Under the pieces are notes generated by a model. It was given only the letters and a program-made list of their open reading frames with translations. It had not been told where the DNA came from and searched no databases. 24,510 bases of DNA from B75-G9 sp964564905 (GTDB taxonomy: Archaea; Hadarchaeota; Hadarchaeia; Hadarchaeales; Hadarchaeaceae): assembly GCA_964564905.1 (NCBI GenBank), contig CAZMCI010000015.1, forward strand, positions 1 to 24,510, in the 5' to 3' direction. The position numbers were made by a program, and so were the translations under genes. Below, piece by piece: positions 1-7,102 of the stretch; the stretch's first letter is position 1; each line of letters begins with the position of its first letter.

Positions 1-11
1 GTCAAACTAGG

Positions 12-43
12 AAACATTAACGATGTTAACAAAGTTAATGTTT
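12..43. repeat. AT-rich 32-bp dyad (operator-like)
   Basis: Two perfect 10-bp inverted arms, AAACATTAAC at 12-21 and GTTAATGTTT at 34-43, flank the self-complementary hexamer GTTAAC at 25-30. Each half is separated from the centre by three bases. A T-run (41-46) follows on the plus strand. The symmetry fits a binding site for a dimeric or multimeric regulator such as the Lrp-type protein encoded next to it; a plus-strand terminator for a gene left of the window is the alternative. It lies 22 bp beyond the stop codon of the Lrp-like gene. Confidence 0.5.
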
Positions 44-65
44 TTTAGGAACTCCGACCCAAAAT

Positions 66-506
66 CTAAAGGTTCAGGATGGTCTCCTTCAAGGTGTCCA
101 TCGCCAGTACCGTGTGTACGCTTCTCACGAAGTCAAAAGATTGTATGTGTTCTTCGATAAATCTATTGAGGTCATCCACGTTTTTGGCCCGTACTTTGAT
201 CATCAGGGCATACGGGCCCGTTGTCCTGTGAAGTTCACAGACCTCATGATGACGGATCAAAGCCCGTATCAGTTCGTGCATCGACCTTGGGTCCACATCC
301 ACACTCACAAAAGCGGCGACGGTATACCCGTATTTTTTTGGATCTATCTGGGCAGAATATTTTACTATCAAACCTTTTTGTTCGAGCTGTTTGATCCTCC
401 TTCGAACCCCGGAGGTGCTCAGACCAACTTCACGTCCCATCCTGTTTAGCGAAATGTGGGCATCGCCATTCAGCATCTTCAAAAGTTTCAAGTCGACACT
501 GTCCAA
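66..506 (-). CDS. Lrp/AsnC family transcriptional regulator
   Basis: This 146-residue protein has the length and two-domain plan of Lrp/AsnC regulators. Residues about 3-50 form a winged helix-turn-helix (LKLLKMLNGDAHISLNRMG, then recognition-helix residues LSTSGVRRRIKQLE). Residues about 63-140 form the effector-binding RAM domain, with the typical TGPYALMIKV strand at 97-106. Proteins of this family bind DNA as dimers or octamers and often respond to amino acids; the ligand and targets here cannot be read from sequence. The start is a TTG behind a G-rich stretch. A TATA-like element about 50 bp upstream gives it its own promoter, separate from tgtA, which ends 80 bp upstream. No oddities are visible. 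Confidence 0.9.
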   Translation of the reverse strand: MDSVDLKLLKMLNGDAHISLNRMGREVGLSTSGVRRRIKQLEQKGLIVKYSAQIDPKKYGYTVAAFVSVDVDPRSMHELIRALIRHHEVCELHRTTGPYALMIKVRAKNVDDLNRFIEEHIQSFDFVRSVHTVLAMDTLKETILNL

Positions 507-554
507 ATCTCGACCCCCCGGTCCAACCTCGGCGTTAAAGTGTAAAAGTTTCGT

Positions 555-562
555 TTATTTAA
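555..562 (-). promoter_or_regulatory. Putative TATA box of the Lrp-like gene
   Basis: On the minus strand this reads TTAAATAA inside an AT-rich block between tgtA and the Lrp-like gene. A start site about 25 nt downstream would give a leader of roughly 25 nt before the TTG start codon. The assignment is by position and composition only. Confidence 0.4.
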
Positions 563-586
563 TCTTTTTGCGGCGAATTTTGCACA

Positions 587-2059
587 TCAAAGCTCAATTA
601 TCTCCAATTTTTCGGCAACGGAGGTGCACGCTTTTATCAGCATATCCCCCCACCGTTTTCCGTCGTTGAATAACAGCACCCGTTCATAGTGCGCACCGTG
701 AAGTTGAAGAAAGCGACGGATGGACTCGGCCGCGCTCCTGATCTGTTCAGGGTCCAGCTCCTTGGGCGCTTGAAGCTGTCCGAGGGGGTATATCTCGTCC
801 AGCTCTTCAGGGATAACTCCAAAAGGGGGGATGACCCTCACCAGGTGTGTCCTCTCCGGCTCAGGAAGTTTTGGCCGTTCACGGTCAAACGCGGGCAGGA
901 TGGCCAATATGGGCAGTGGTGGCGGCCTGTATCTCTCCTCTAGCCTGCGTGAGTGGCGCAGGACCTCAGGTCGCATTGCGGATTCTCCCCCCGAGTAGTA
1001 AAAAGCGGACTTTTTGGTAACCGGGTCGAAACGTTCGATGAAACTGGAATACCTCAGAAGTCTTCTGAGTCCCTCCAACAGCAGTGGATGGCTTCGGCAC
1101 CTAGCCTGAACGTGTTCCCATAGTTTTCCCTCGATTATGGACTCCCGTATGCGCCGAAGCTCTCCAAATGTCACGTGGAGATTATGTGTGGCCAAAAGCC
1201 TCACTCGTTTTTCCTCAGAGAGCTCGCGTACCTCTTCAGGTGAGTTCTTTACGCATACGGGACATTCGCATGGAAAATATGAAAGCTTCTCTAGGTGAAA
1301 AGTGCCTTCCGGTGTCAGGTATCTTCCGTCCCGCGCGTAAAGCACGTACGCTGCGGAGTCGAAAAGATCGCATCCCATGGCGACGGCCAGCGCAAGCATC
1401 ATCGGATGTCCAGCTCCGAACAGATGGATCGGACGGGAAAGGGGAAGATTTTGCTTTGCAGTCATGACGAGGTCCACCAGTTCGGCGTATCTGTACTCTT
1501 CGAGAAGCTCTACGGGACTTCCTATCGCATGGATGTGGTAATCGAGCTTTCCGATCTCCCTTGCGGATTTAGCCACGAGGTCACAGAAGAGCCCCCCCTG
1601 CACTGGCCCACACCACATCACGCGCTGGTTCGAACGCAACCTGATGGCCTCTCTGGCCCGTTCGATCGTGATCTGCACGGTTTCCTCGGCTTTCTTTCTT
1701 GTGGTGTGTGCACCCGTGGGAACGTCGAGTATCGTGGCTATGTCTGGAGAAATCGCATCCTGATATCTGACGATGTCCTGTGGTGAGGTCTCCACGCTTC
1801 CGTAGCGAAGTATTTGGTACCCGCCGCTGTCGGTCATTATCGGACCGTTGTAACCAAGTATGCCGTGCACGCCATTTTCCACGGCTTCATCGCCATAGCG
1901 TTTTTTGATCAGATAGGCGTTCGTCATCATCAGCTCGGCACCAAACTCCTGTCGGATCTCGGTTGGGGTCAGGATGACGTTTGATGGGTCTATGACTGGC
2001 ATCAAAGTGGGTGTCGTCACCTTCCCATGAGCCGTGGTTAGCTTGCCGACCCTACCCAA
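587..2059 (-). CDS. tgtA: tRNA-guanine(15) transglycosylase (archaeosine synthesis)
   Basis: The enzyme swaps guanine 15 in the D-loop of archaeal tRNAs for preQ0, the first tRNA-level step to archaeosine. From the TTG at 2059 it is 490 residues. The TIM-barrel catalytic domain fills about 1-345, with the substrate-binding DSGGYQ motif (Asp77), the LFDSAAY segment carrying the likely nucleophile Asp234, and the zinc site CECPVC (Cys264, 266, 269) plus a His in THNLH. A C1-type domain with IPPFGVIPEELDEIYPLGQ follows. The protein ends before a PUA domain, which full-length archaeal enzymes of about 580 residues carry. The family N-terminus (FEI, then RDG) continues in frame upstream of the TTG to an ATC codon at 2084-2086 behind GGTGGT, so the true start is probably 2086. 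It lies 3' of mat on the same strand. Confidence 0.95.
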   Translation of the reverse strand: MGRVGKLTTAHGKVTTPTLMPVIDPSNVILTPTEIRQEFGAELMMTNAYLIKKRYGDEAVENGVHGILGYNGPIMTDSGGYQILRYGSVETSPQDIVRYQDAISPDIATILDVPTGAHTTRKKAEETVQITIERAREAIRLRSNQRVMWCGPVQGGLFCDLVAKSAREIGKLDYHIHAIGSPVELLEEYRYAELVDLVMTAKQNLPLSRPIHLFGAGHPMMLALAVAMGCDLFDSAAYVLYARDGRYLTPEGTFHLEKLSYFPCECPVCVKNSPEEVRELSEEKRVRLLATHNLHVTFGELRRIRESIIEGKLWEHVQARCRSHPLLLEGLRRLLRYSSFIERFDPVTKKSAFYYSGGESAMRPEVLRHSRRLEERYRPPPLPILAILPAFDRERPKLPEPERTHLVRVIPPFGVIPEELDEIYPLGQLQAPKELDPEQIRSAAESIRRFLQLHGAHYERVLLFNDGKRWGDMLIKACTSVAEKLEIIEL

Positions 2060-2118
2060 CCCATCGCGATGTAAAATTTCGAAGATTTGACCACCAACGA
2101 AGATTACGGGTATGTATC

Positions 2119-2140
2119 AAAAAGTTTGTCCACGGACAAA
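2119..2140 (-). terminator. Hairpin plus T-run after mat
   Basis: A perfect inverted repeat, TTTGTCC and GGACAAA with a 2-nt loop (2125-2140), starts 3 nt past the mat stop codon. On the minus strand it is followed by C and then five T residues (2119-2123). This has the form of an intrinsic terminator separating mat from tgtA. The tight loop means it could also act as a cruciform or operator. Confidence 0.5.
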
Positions 2141-2143
2141 ATC

Positions 2144-3355
2144 TCAACACACTGGATATTTCCCTTTTGCCAGATCTTCGCAGAATTCACCTATACGTTC
2201 AAGTTCCTTGTCCACAATTTCTCTTATCTCGTCTTCGACGCTCTCCAGCTTCACCCCTTGCTTGGTGATGACACGGGCTGCTGCTATGGCGGGCTGATCG
2301 ATTGGCTTGCCTATCTGGCTCACCAGCCACACGTAGACCTCCCTCAGGTCTGGAACTTTGGAGTGAATCTCATTTGCGATCTTATGGCTCAGAATGTTGT
2401 ATATCTTCCCAACATGACTGACTGGATTTTTTCCGGCGGCTGCTTCCGATCCAACGTGACGGTTGAGCGGGATGACTCCGTTCGGCCTGTTGCCCCTCCC
2501 CACTTGTCCGGAGTCAGCGCCGTCAGCACTGGTGCCGAGCACTGTCAAGTAAACTCCATCGGCACCCCTTCCCTTCATGTCCAGGGTGTTCAATTTCAGT
2601 TCCACGCGCTTAAAGCTCCCATTCTCTCCCACGAAAGAACGCAACTGCTCGAGGATCTCCTCCTTTCTTTTGAAATACTCCTCTTCGCCCTCGACGAATC
2701 TGTCGACAAATGCCGCCCCAACCGTCAGGGTAATATCGTGGTTTTTGCGGAATCCCATCACCTTCACGTCCTCTCCGACCATGGGGAACTCCTTTTTGAA
2801 TTTCTTCGAGTTAAGGAACCGCTCCGTCCTCAGCACGAGTTGCTCCGTAGGGGTCATCGGTGCATACCCGACGGCAGCTGAGGTGTCGTTTGCGCTGAGG
2901 ATCCGTCCCCCCCGTTTGAAAATGTCCGTCAGTGCGGCAGAACCGGGTTTAAGTTCGACCTGATATCGAACGTGTTCATCGGGGTCCACAAACCTCAGGT
3001 TTTCCTTTATCCATTTTTTCGCCGCGTTGATTGCTATCTCCTTCACCGGGACTTGAGTCCCCTCCAGCTCCATGGTGGCCCGGTCTCCGAATATGAGGAG
3101 CATGGGTTGTTTTACTTCTCCCCCTCCGAACCGGGTTTCGACCTCACCTGCCACCAGCAGCGACTTGTCCGCGTTGTGATGCAGGATCACACCGAATCTT
3201 CTCAGGTATTCCCTGCTGAGTTCAACTGAGACGCTGTCCAAGACGGCATCACATATAGAATCCGGATGTCCAAGCCCTTTCCTTTCGACGATCTCCAATC
3301 TTTGGTCTTCCAGCGGTGCTTGCTTGAATTCCTCGACCACGATGTTTCTGGTCAA
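2144..3355 (-). CDS. mat: Archaeal-type S-adenosylmethionine synthetase
   Basis: The enzyme makes S-adenosylmethionine from methionine and ATP; this is the archaeal family, distinct from bacterial MetK. From the TTG at 3353-3355 it is 403 residues, typical of the family, and begins (M)TRNIVVEEF like known archaeal members. Visible hallmarks are ERKGLGHPDSICD at 24-36, HHNADKSLL with the GEVETRFGGGEV segment, the glycine/aspartate-rich GTSADGADSGQVGRGNRPNG stretch, and GKNPVSHVGKIYN near the C-terminus. An in-frame TTG at 3385 would add ten residues, but AGGAGG at 3363-3368 sits 7 nt before the 3355 start and the TATA box lies at 3389-3397, so the inner start is preferred. It is transcribed divergently from the HTH-CBS gene. 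Confidence 0.96.
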   Translation of the reverse strand: MTRNIVVEEFKQAPLEDQRLEIVERKGLGHPDSICDAVLDSVSVELSREYLRRFGVILHHNADKSLLVAGEVETRFGGGEVKQPMLLIFGDRATMELEGTQVPVKEIAINAAKKWIKENLRFVDPDEHVRYQVELKPGSAALTDIFKRGGRILSANDTSAAVGYAPMTPTEQLVLRTERFLNSKKFKKEFPMVGEDVKVMGFRKNHDITLTVGAAFVDRFVEGEEEYFKRKEEILEQLRSFVGENGSFKRVELKLNTLDMKGRGADGVYLTVLGTSADGADSGQVGRGNRPNGVIPLNRHVGSEAAAGKNPVSHVGKIYNILSHKIANEIHSKVPDLREVYVWLVSQIGKPIDQPAIAAARVITKQGVKLESVEDEIREIVDKELERIGEFCEDLAKGKYPVC

Positions 3356-3385
3356 ACTCACGCCTCCTGCTCTTTGGTCAGTCAA

Positions 3386-3428
3386 GAGTATTTATAGGTT
3401 TTGATATAAATATAACTGGGGGGAATAG
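3386..3428. promoter_or_regulatory. Divergent promoter region, mat / HTH-CBS
   Basis: The short stretch carries two TATA-like elements back to back: CTATAAATA on the minus strand (3389-3397) for mat, and GATATAAATATA on the plus strand (3403-3414) for the HTH-CBS gene. GGGGGG at 3418-3423 is a Shine-Dalgarno match 5 nt before the TTG at 3429. A protein bound here would affect both genes. Confidence 0.6.
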
Positions 3429-4004
3429 TTGGCAATTTTGAAGCCTTCCGAGGTAAAAATGGCGCGCATCCGGGCCGGGCTGACCCAGGCCAAGCTTGCC
3501 GAGCTGGCGGGCGTGACGCAGGCGTATATAGCCAAGATCGAGGCTGGAGAGGCCGATCCTAGGGTTTCCACACTCGAGAAAATCTCTCTTGCCCTCGAGC
3601 GGGCCACTACCGGCGGGCGACGCGCCACGGTGGAAGAGCTCATGTCATCACCGATAATTTCGGTAAAGCCCCACGACAAGACAGAACAGGCCATCCGTTT
3701 GATGTTGTCCAACGACATCTCACAGCTTCCGGTGCTTGAAGGTGGCGTTCAGGTTGGATCCATATCCGAGACGACGTTTATCCATAAAATAACTTCCGGG
3801 GAAGACATATCAAAACTGCTCAAGCGCAGCGTCACCGAAATAATGGACAACCCCTTCCCCACCGTGAGCAAGGATGCCGATATCGAAGTTGTGTATCATC
3901 TGCTCGAACACGAACCAGCTCTGGTCGTGGTCGATCGTGGAAGGTCTGTCGGAATCATTACCAAAGCCGACGTTTTTAAGCTCATGGGGCAGAAAGAAGA
4001 GTGA
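3429..4004 (+). CDS. HTH (XRE) - tandem CBS domain regulator
   Basis: This 191-residue protein joins an XRE/Cro-type helix-turn-helix (about 8-60, core RAGLTQAKLAELAGVTQAYI and IEAGEADPRVSTLEKI) to a pair of CBS domains (about 67-122, starting TVEELMSSPIISVKP; about 134-187, starting SVTEIMDNPFPTVSK and ending VGIITKADVFKLM). CBS pairs bind adenosine-containing ligands such as AMP, ATP or S-adenosylmethionine, so a ligand-sensing DNA-binding role is likely. Related HTH-CBS proteins are widespread in archaea with mostly unknown targets. The TTG start is supported by GGGGGG 5 nt upstream; an internal ATG (residue 11) would cut into the first HTH helix. It shares its promoter region with mat, which suggests but does not prove control of S-adenosylmethionine supply. 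Confidence 0.9.
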   Translation: MAILKPSEVKMARIRAGLTQAKLAELAGVTQAYIAKIEAGEADPRVSTLEKISLALERATTGGRRATVEELMSSPIISVKPHDKTEQAIRLMLSNDISQLPVLEGGVQVGSISETTFIHKITSGEDISKLLKRSVTEIMDNPFPTVSKDADIEVVYHLLEHEPALVVVDRGRSVGIITKADVFKLMGQKEE

Positions 4005-4019
4005 ACGTCTTCCTCACGG

Positions 4020-4046
4020 TTTTTTATCTCATCTGGTGAGAGATAA
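4020..4046 (+). promoter_or_regulatory. Promoter and overlapping dyad of the HTH regulator
   Basis: A TATA-like TTTTTTAT (4020-4027) lies about 30 bp before the ATG at 4057. It overlaps an inverted repeat, TTATCTC (4024-4030) and GAGATAA (4040-4046), with a 9-bp spacer. An operator overlapping the TATA box is a common layout for self-repression. The same TTTTTATC core recurs at the HMG-CoA synthase promoter. Confidence 0.45.
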
Positions 4047-4056
4047 CATTGGTTTC

Positions 4057-4770
4057 ATGACCGAGGTCAGGGAAAGGACCGCTAAGTGGATCGCAGGCGA
4101 TATAACACTCTCCGAGGACCACGGGGCGGCCTTAAAACGGTGGCGGGAGAGGTTTGGATTGACCCAGACCGCCTTGGCGGAGCTCATCCACATCTCTCCG
4201 TCCGTTATAAGCGACTACGAGGCCGGGAGGAGGAAGTCTCCAGGAGCAGCCACTATCAAACGCATAGTGGAGGCATTTCTAGAGATGGACGAGAAAAGAG
4301 GCGGAGGTGTGCTGAGGAGTTTTTCCCACGTTTTCGGGACCAGGTTGCCTCCGGATGTCGTGCTCGAGATAAGGGAGTTTGGCGAACCGGTGGACGGGAG
4401 GACCATCTGCAAGGCCGTGGATGGGGAGGTAGTGGTCGACAAAGAAATGCTCAAAAGGAAGGTCTTTGGATATACGGTAATAGACAGCCACAAAGCGATC
4501 CTCGGGCTCTCGAGCGATGATTTCCGTCGTTTATACGGGCTCACTACAGAGCGCGTGCTCGTCTTTACCGGGGTCACCACGGGCAGGTCCCCCATGGTCG
4601 CCATAAAGGTCATAGGGATAACTCCCGGGATGGTGCTTCTCCACGGGGTGTTGAAGACAGCCGACCCAGTTGGGGTGAAAATAGCGAAACTTCTCAAGGT
4701 GCCGCTGGTGATCTCCAAACTTCCGTCCGTGGAGGCACTCTTGGAGAATCTCCGAAAGTGCGCCCGATAG
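4057..4770 (+). CDS. HTH (XRE) regulator preceding the mevalonate-entry operon
   Basis: From the ATG at 4057 it is 237 residues. An XRE-type helix-turn-helix occupies about 24-75 (LKRWRERFGLTQTALAELI, SPSVISDYEAGRRKSPGAATI). Residues about 85-235 form a larger C-terminal domain with no catalytic motif I recognise, including GVTTGRSPMVAIKVIGITPGM and a terminal KLLKVPLVISKLPSVEALLENL helix. It resembles the archaeal predicted-regulator family COG1709, which I recall next to HMG-CoA synthase/thiolase/DUF35 genes in other archaea; that is memory, not a search. A GTG at 4036 is a possible longer start but lies upstream of the start site expected from the TATA element. It probably senses or controls isoprenoid precursor supply. 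Confidence 0.85.
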   Translation: MTEVRERTAKWIAGDITLSEDHGAALKRWRERFGLTQTALAELIHISPSVISDYEAGRRKSPGAATIKRIVEAFLEMDEKRGGGVLRSFSHVFGTRLPPDVVLEIREFGEPVDGRTICKAVDGEVVVDKEMLKRKVFGYTVIDSHKAILGLSSDDFRRLYGLTTERVLVFTGVTTGRSPMVAIKVIGITPGMVLLHGVLKTADPVGVKIAKLLKVPLVISKLPSVEALLENLRKCAR

Positions 4771-4822
4771 GTCTGCGCACTTTGCTACGTCAATTGCCGA
4801 TGTTTTTTTCGACAGTAGAAAA

Positions 4823-4830
4823 CTTTTTAT
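4823..4830 (+). promoter_or_regulatory. Putative TATA box of HMG-CoA synthase operon
   Basis: CTTTTTAT sits 48 bp before the GTG start of HMG-CoA synthase. A start site about 26 nt downstream gives a leader of roughly 25 nt that contains the Shine-Dalgarno GGGAG at 4868-4872. The 107 bp between the regulator stop and the GTG hold no other gene. Confidence 0.5.
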
Positions 4831-4877
4831 CGGCCCACAAAACCATAAACAAGAAAAATTGCTCAAGGGAGAAAAAG

Positions 4878-5936
4878 GTGGTCCTCACGACGAATGCGGG
4901 CATAGTCGGTTATGGTGTCTACATCCCGAGATATCGGATTAAAGTTGAGGAGATAGCCAAAATCTGGGGAGAGGACCCAGAACGAATAAAGCGAGGATTG
5001 ATGCTCGAGGAAAAATCGGTCCCAGCTCCGGATGAGGACACGGCGACGATAGCAGTTGAGGCGGCACGCAATGCACTCAAGCGTGCGGAGATAGATCCCC
5101 AAGAAATTGGTGCAATCTACGTCGGTTCGGAATCCCACCCGTACGCGGTCAAGCCCACGGCCACGATAGTTGCGGAAGCAATTGAGGCCACGCCACGGCT
5201 CACGGCGGCTGATTTTGAGTTCGCCTGTAAGGCCGGAACGGCGGGGATCCAGACTTGTATAGGCGCTGTGGAAGCGGGGATGATGAAATACGGGATGGCA
5301 ATAGGGGCGGATACTGCCCAGGGTGCTCCGGGTGACCCCCTGGAATACACCGCGGCGGCCGGTGGAGGGGCTTTTATCGTGGGAAAGAACAACGGTGAGT
5401 CCTTGGCCGTGATCGAGGGTACATACTCCTACACCACGGACACGCCTGATTTTTGGAGGAGAGAGATGAGACCATATCCAAAACACGGGGGAAGGTTCAC
5501 GGGAAAACCAGCTTATTTCAAACACGTGATTTCGGCCGCTCACGGTCTGCTCCGGCAGCTCAAATTCACTCCCCAGGATTTCACCTATGCCGTGTTTCAT
5601 CAGCCGAACGGGAAGTTTCCGCTACAGGCCGCCTCGGAGCTTGGGTTTAGCAAGGAGCAGGTTTTGCCCGGTCTTTTGACGCCAAAGATCGGAAACACCT
5701 ATTCGGGGGCCTCTCTGATAGGTCTGGCTTCCGTTCTCGATCAGGCAAAGCCGGGTGATCGAGTTCTCGTGGTTTCATTTGGTTCTGGTGCTGGAAGCGA
5801 TGCTTTTAGCATAGTCGTGAAGGATGCGATAGAGGAAAAACGTGATCGGGCTCCCAAGGTGGCTGATTACGTGAACACAAAGACATATGTGGATTATTCC
5901 ACTTATGCCAAGTACAGAAAGTTACTGGTGAGATAA
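4878..5936 (+). CDS. Hydroxymethylglutaryl-CoA synthase (archaeal)
   Basis: It condenses acetoacetyl-CoA with acetyl-CoA to HMG-CoA, the second step of the mevalonate route to archaeal lipids. From the GTG at 4878 (GGGAG about 6 nt upstream) it is 352 residues, matching archaeal HMGS, and starts into the conserved GIVGYGVYIPRYRIK. The thiolase-fold catalytic set is visible: Glu85 in GSESHPY, Cys117 in EFACKAGTAGIQ, His241 in AVFHQPNGKFP. In-frame residues upstream of the GTG are low-complexity leader and are not conserved-looking. Two nucleotides separate it from the thiolase gene. In methanogens this enzyme forms a complex with thiolase and DUF35 that channels acetoacetyl-CoA; the identical gene order implies the same here. 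Confidence 0.96.
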   Translation: MVLTTNAGIVGYGVYIPRYRIKVEEIAKIWGEDPERIKRGLMLEEKSVPAPDEDTATIAVEAARNALKRAEIDPQEIGAIYVGSESHPYAVKPTATIVAEAIEATPRLTAADFEFACKAGTAGIQTCIGAVEAGMMKYGMAIGADTAQGAPGDPLEYTAAAGGGAFIVGKNNGESLAVIEGTYSYTTDTPDFWRREMRPYPKHGGRFTGKPAYFKHVISAAHGLLRQLKFTPQDFTYAVFHQPNGKFPLQAASELGFSKEQVLPGLLTPKIGNTYSGASLIGLASVLDQAKPGDRVLVVSFGSGAGSDAFSIVVKDAIEEKRDRAPKVADYVNTKTYVDYSTYAKYRKLLVR

Positions 5937-5938
5937 AA

Positions 5939-7102
5939 ATGAGGGATGTGGCCATAATTGGTGTTGGATTGACGAAGTTTGGAGAACTTTGGGACGTCTC
6001 CTTCAGGCAGATGATGATAGAGGCAGGGGCCCGCGCTTTGGAAGACGCCAAGATCGATGGAAGACAGATAGATGCGATGTATGTGGGAAATATGTCTGCG
6101 GGTCAGTTCATCCGTCAGGAACATATATCCTCCCTCATAGCTGACCACGCCGGGCTGGTGCCGATCCCATCCACACGCGTTGAGGGGGCCTGTGCGTCTG
6201 GTGGTCTTGCCTTTCGCCAGGCCGTGATCGCGGTGGCCTCCGGCATTCACGATTTTGTCGTCGCTGCCGGCATCGAGAAGATGACGGATATCCTGTCAGG
6301 ACAGGCGACAGGAGCACTTGCGACGGCCGCAGATCAGGAGTGGGAGGTCTTCGTTGGGGCGACTTTTCCTGGTCTATACGCCCTGATGGCTCGCCGCCAC
6401 ATGTACGAGTTTGGAACTACGGAAGAGCAGATGGCGATGGTCGCGGTTAAAAATCATCAGAATGCTTGCTTGAACCCATGCGCCCAATACCACACCAAAA
6501 TCACCGTCGATTCGGTACTCAGGTCGCCCCCCGTGACCTTACCACTGAAACTGCTTGACTGTTCCCCGATCACGGATGGTGCAGCGTGCGTGATTCTGGC
6601 CCCTGCCGAAAAAGCTAGGGAGTTTACCGATACTCCGATACTGGTGGCTGGGACGGGGCAGGCCAGCGACAGCATTTCGCTTCACAGCAGAACCTCGCTT
6701 ACCAGTTTGAGAGCGGCGAGGGAGGCGGCTAGGATGGCCTACAAAGCATCCGGGATAGAACCAAAGGATGTGGACGTAGCAGAGGTACACGATTGTTTTA
6801 CCATAGCTGAGATAATGGCTATAGAGGATCTCGGATTCTGCAAGAAAGGTGAGGGCGGAAAAGTGACTCAGGAAGGGGAAACCGCGATAGGTGGGAGAAT
6901 CCCCGTGAACACAAGCGGGGGATTGAAAGGAAAGGGCCATCCAGTTGGGGCTACCGGCGTGGCACAGGTTGCGGAGATAGTCCAACAGCTTCGCGGAGAG
7001 GCCGGAAAACGGCAGGTCAGCGGTGCCGAGATCGGGCTGACACACAATGTGGGTGGCTCCGGGGGTACAGCTGTGGTCCACATTTTCAGGAGGGGCGATT
7101 AG
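5939..7102 (+). CDS. Acetyl-CoA C-acetyltransferase (archaeal thiolase)
   Basis: It condenses two acetyl-CoA molecules into acetoacetyl-CoA, the substrate of the HMG-CoA synthase encoded just upstream. The 387-residue length and motifs are those of archaeal SCP2-like thiolases: nucleophile Cys85 in VEGACASGG, the HDCF motif at 284-287, His334 in GKGHPVGATG, and GLTHNVGGSGG at 366-376. The ATG lies 2 nt after the HMGS stop, so the two are almost certainly co-translated. The unfavourable thiolase equilibrium is thought to be overcome by handing product directly to HMGS through the shared complex held by the DUF35 protein. No catalytic residue is missing. Confidence 0.96.
   Translation: MRDVAIIGVGLTKFGELWDVSFRQMMIEAGARALEDAKIDGRQIDAMYVGNMSAGQFIRQEHISSLIADHAGLVPIPSTRVEGACASGGLAFRQAVIAVASGIHDFVVAAGIEKMTDILSGQATGALATAADQEWEVFVGATFPGLYALMARRHMYEFGTTEEQMAMVAVKNHQNACLNPCAQYHTKITVDSVLRSPPVTLPLKLLDCSPITDGAACVILAPAEKAREFTDTPILVAGTGQASDSISLHSRTSLTSLRAAREAARMAYKASGIEPKDVDVAEVHDCFTIAEIMAIEDLGFCKKGEGGKVTQEGETAIGGRIPVNTSGGLKGKGHPVGATGVAQVAEIVQQLRGEAGKRQVSGAEIGLTHNVGGSGGTAVVHIFRRGD

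Noticed and set aside
2087..2881. 264-codon plus-strand frame opposite mat
   Set aside because: Antisense to conserved MAT motifs; translation is rich in His, Leu and Cys without domain character.
3874..4056. Long N-terminal extension of the second HTH regulator, overlapping the HTH-CBS gene
   Set aside because: The extension reads the HTH-CBS coding sequence in another frame and crosses the TATA-like element; the ATG at 4057 begins the domain-bearing part.
4758..4877. 40-residue N-terminal extension of HMG-CoA synthase
   Set aside because: It crosses the predicted promoter, and the GTG at 4878 with GGGAG upstream matches the family N-terminus.
4863..5600. 245-codon minus-strand frame opposite HMG-CoA synthase
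   Set aside because: It is a shadow of a gene whose Glu, Cys and His catalytic residues are all visible in the plus-strand frame.
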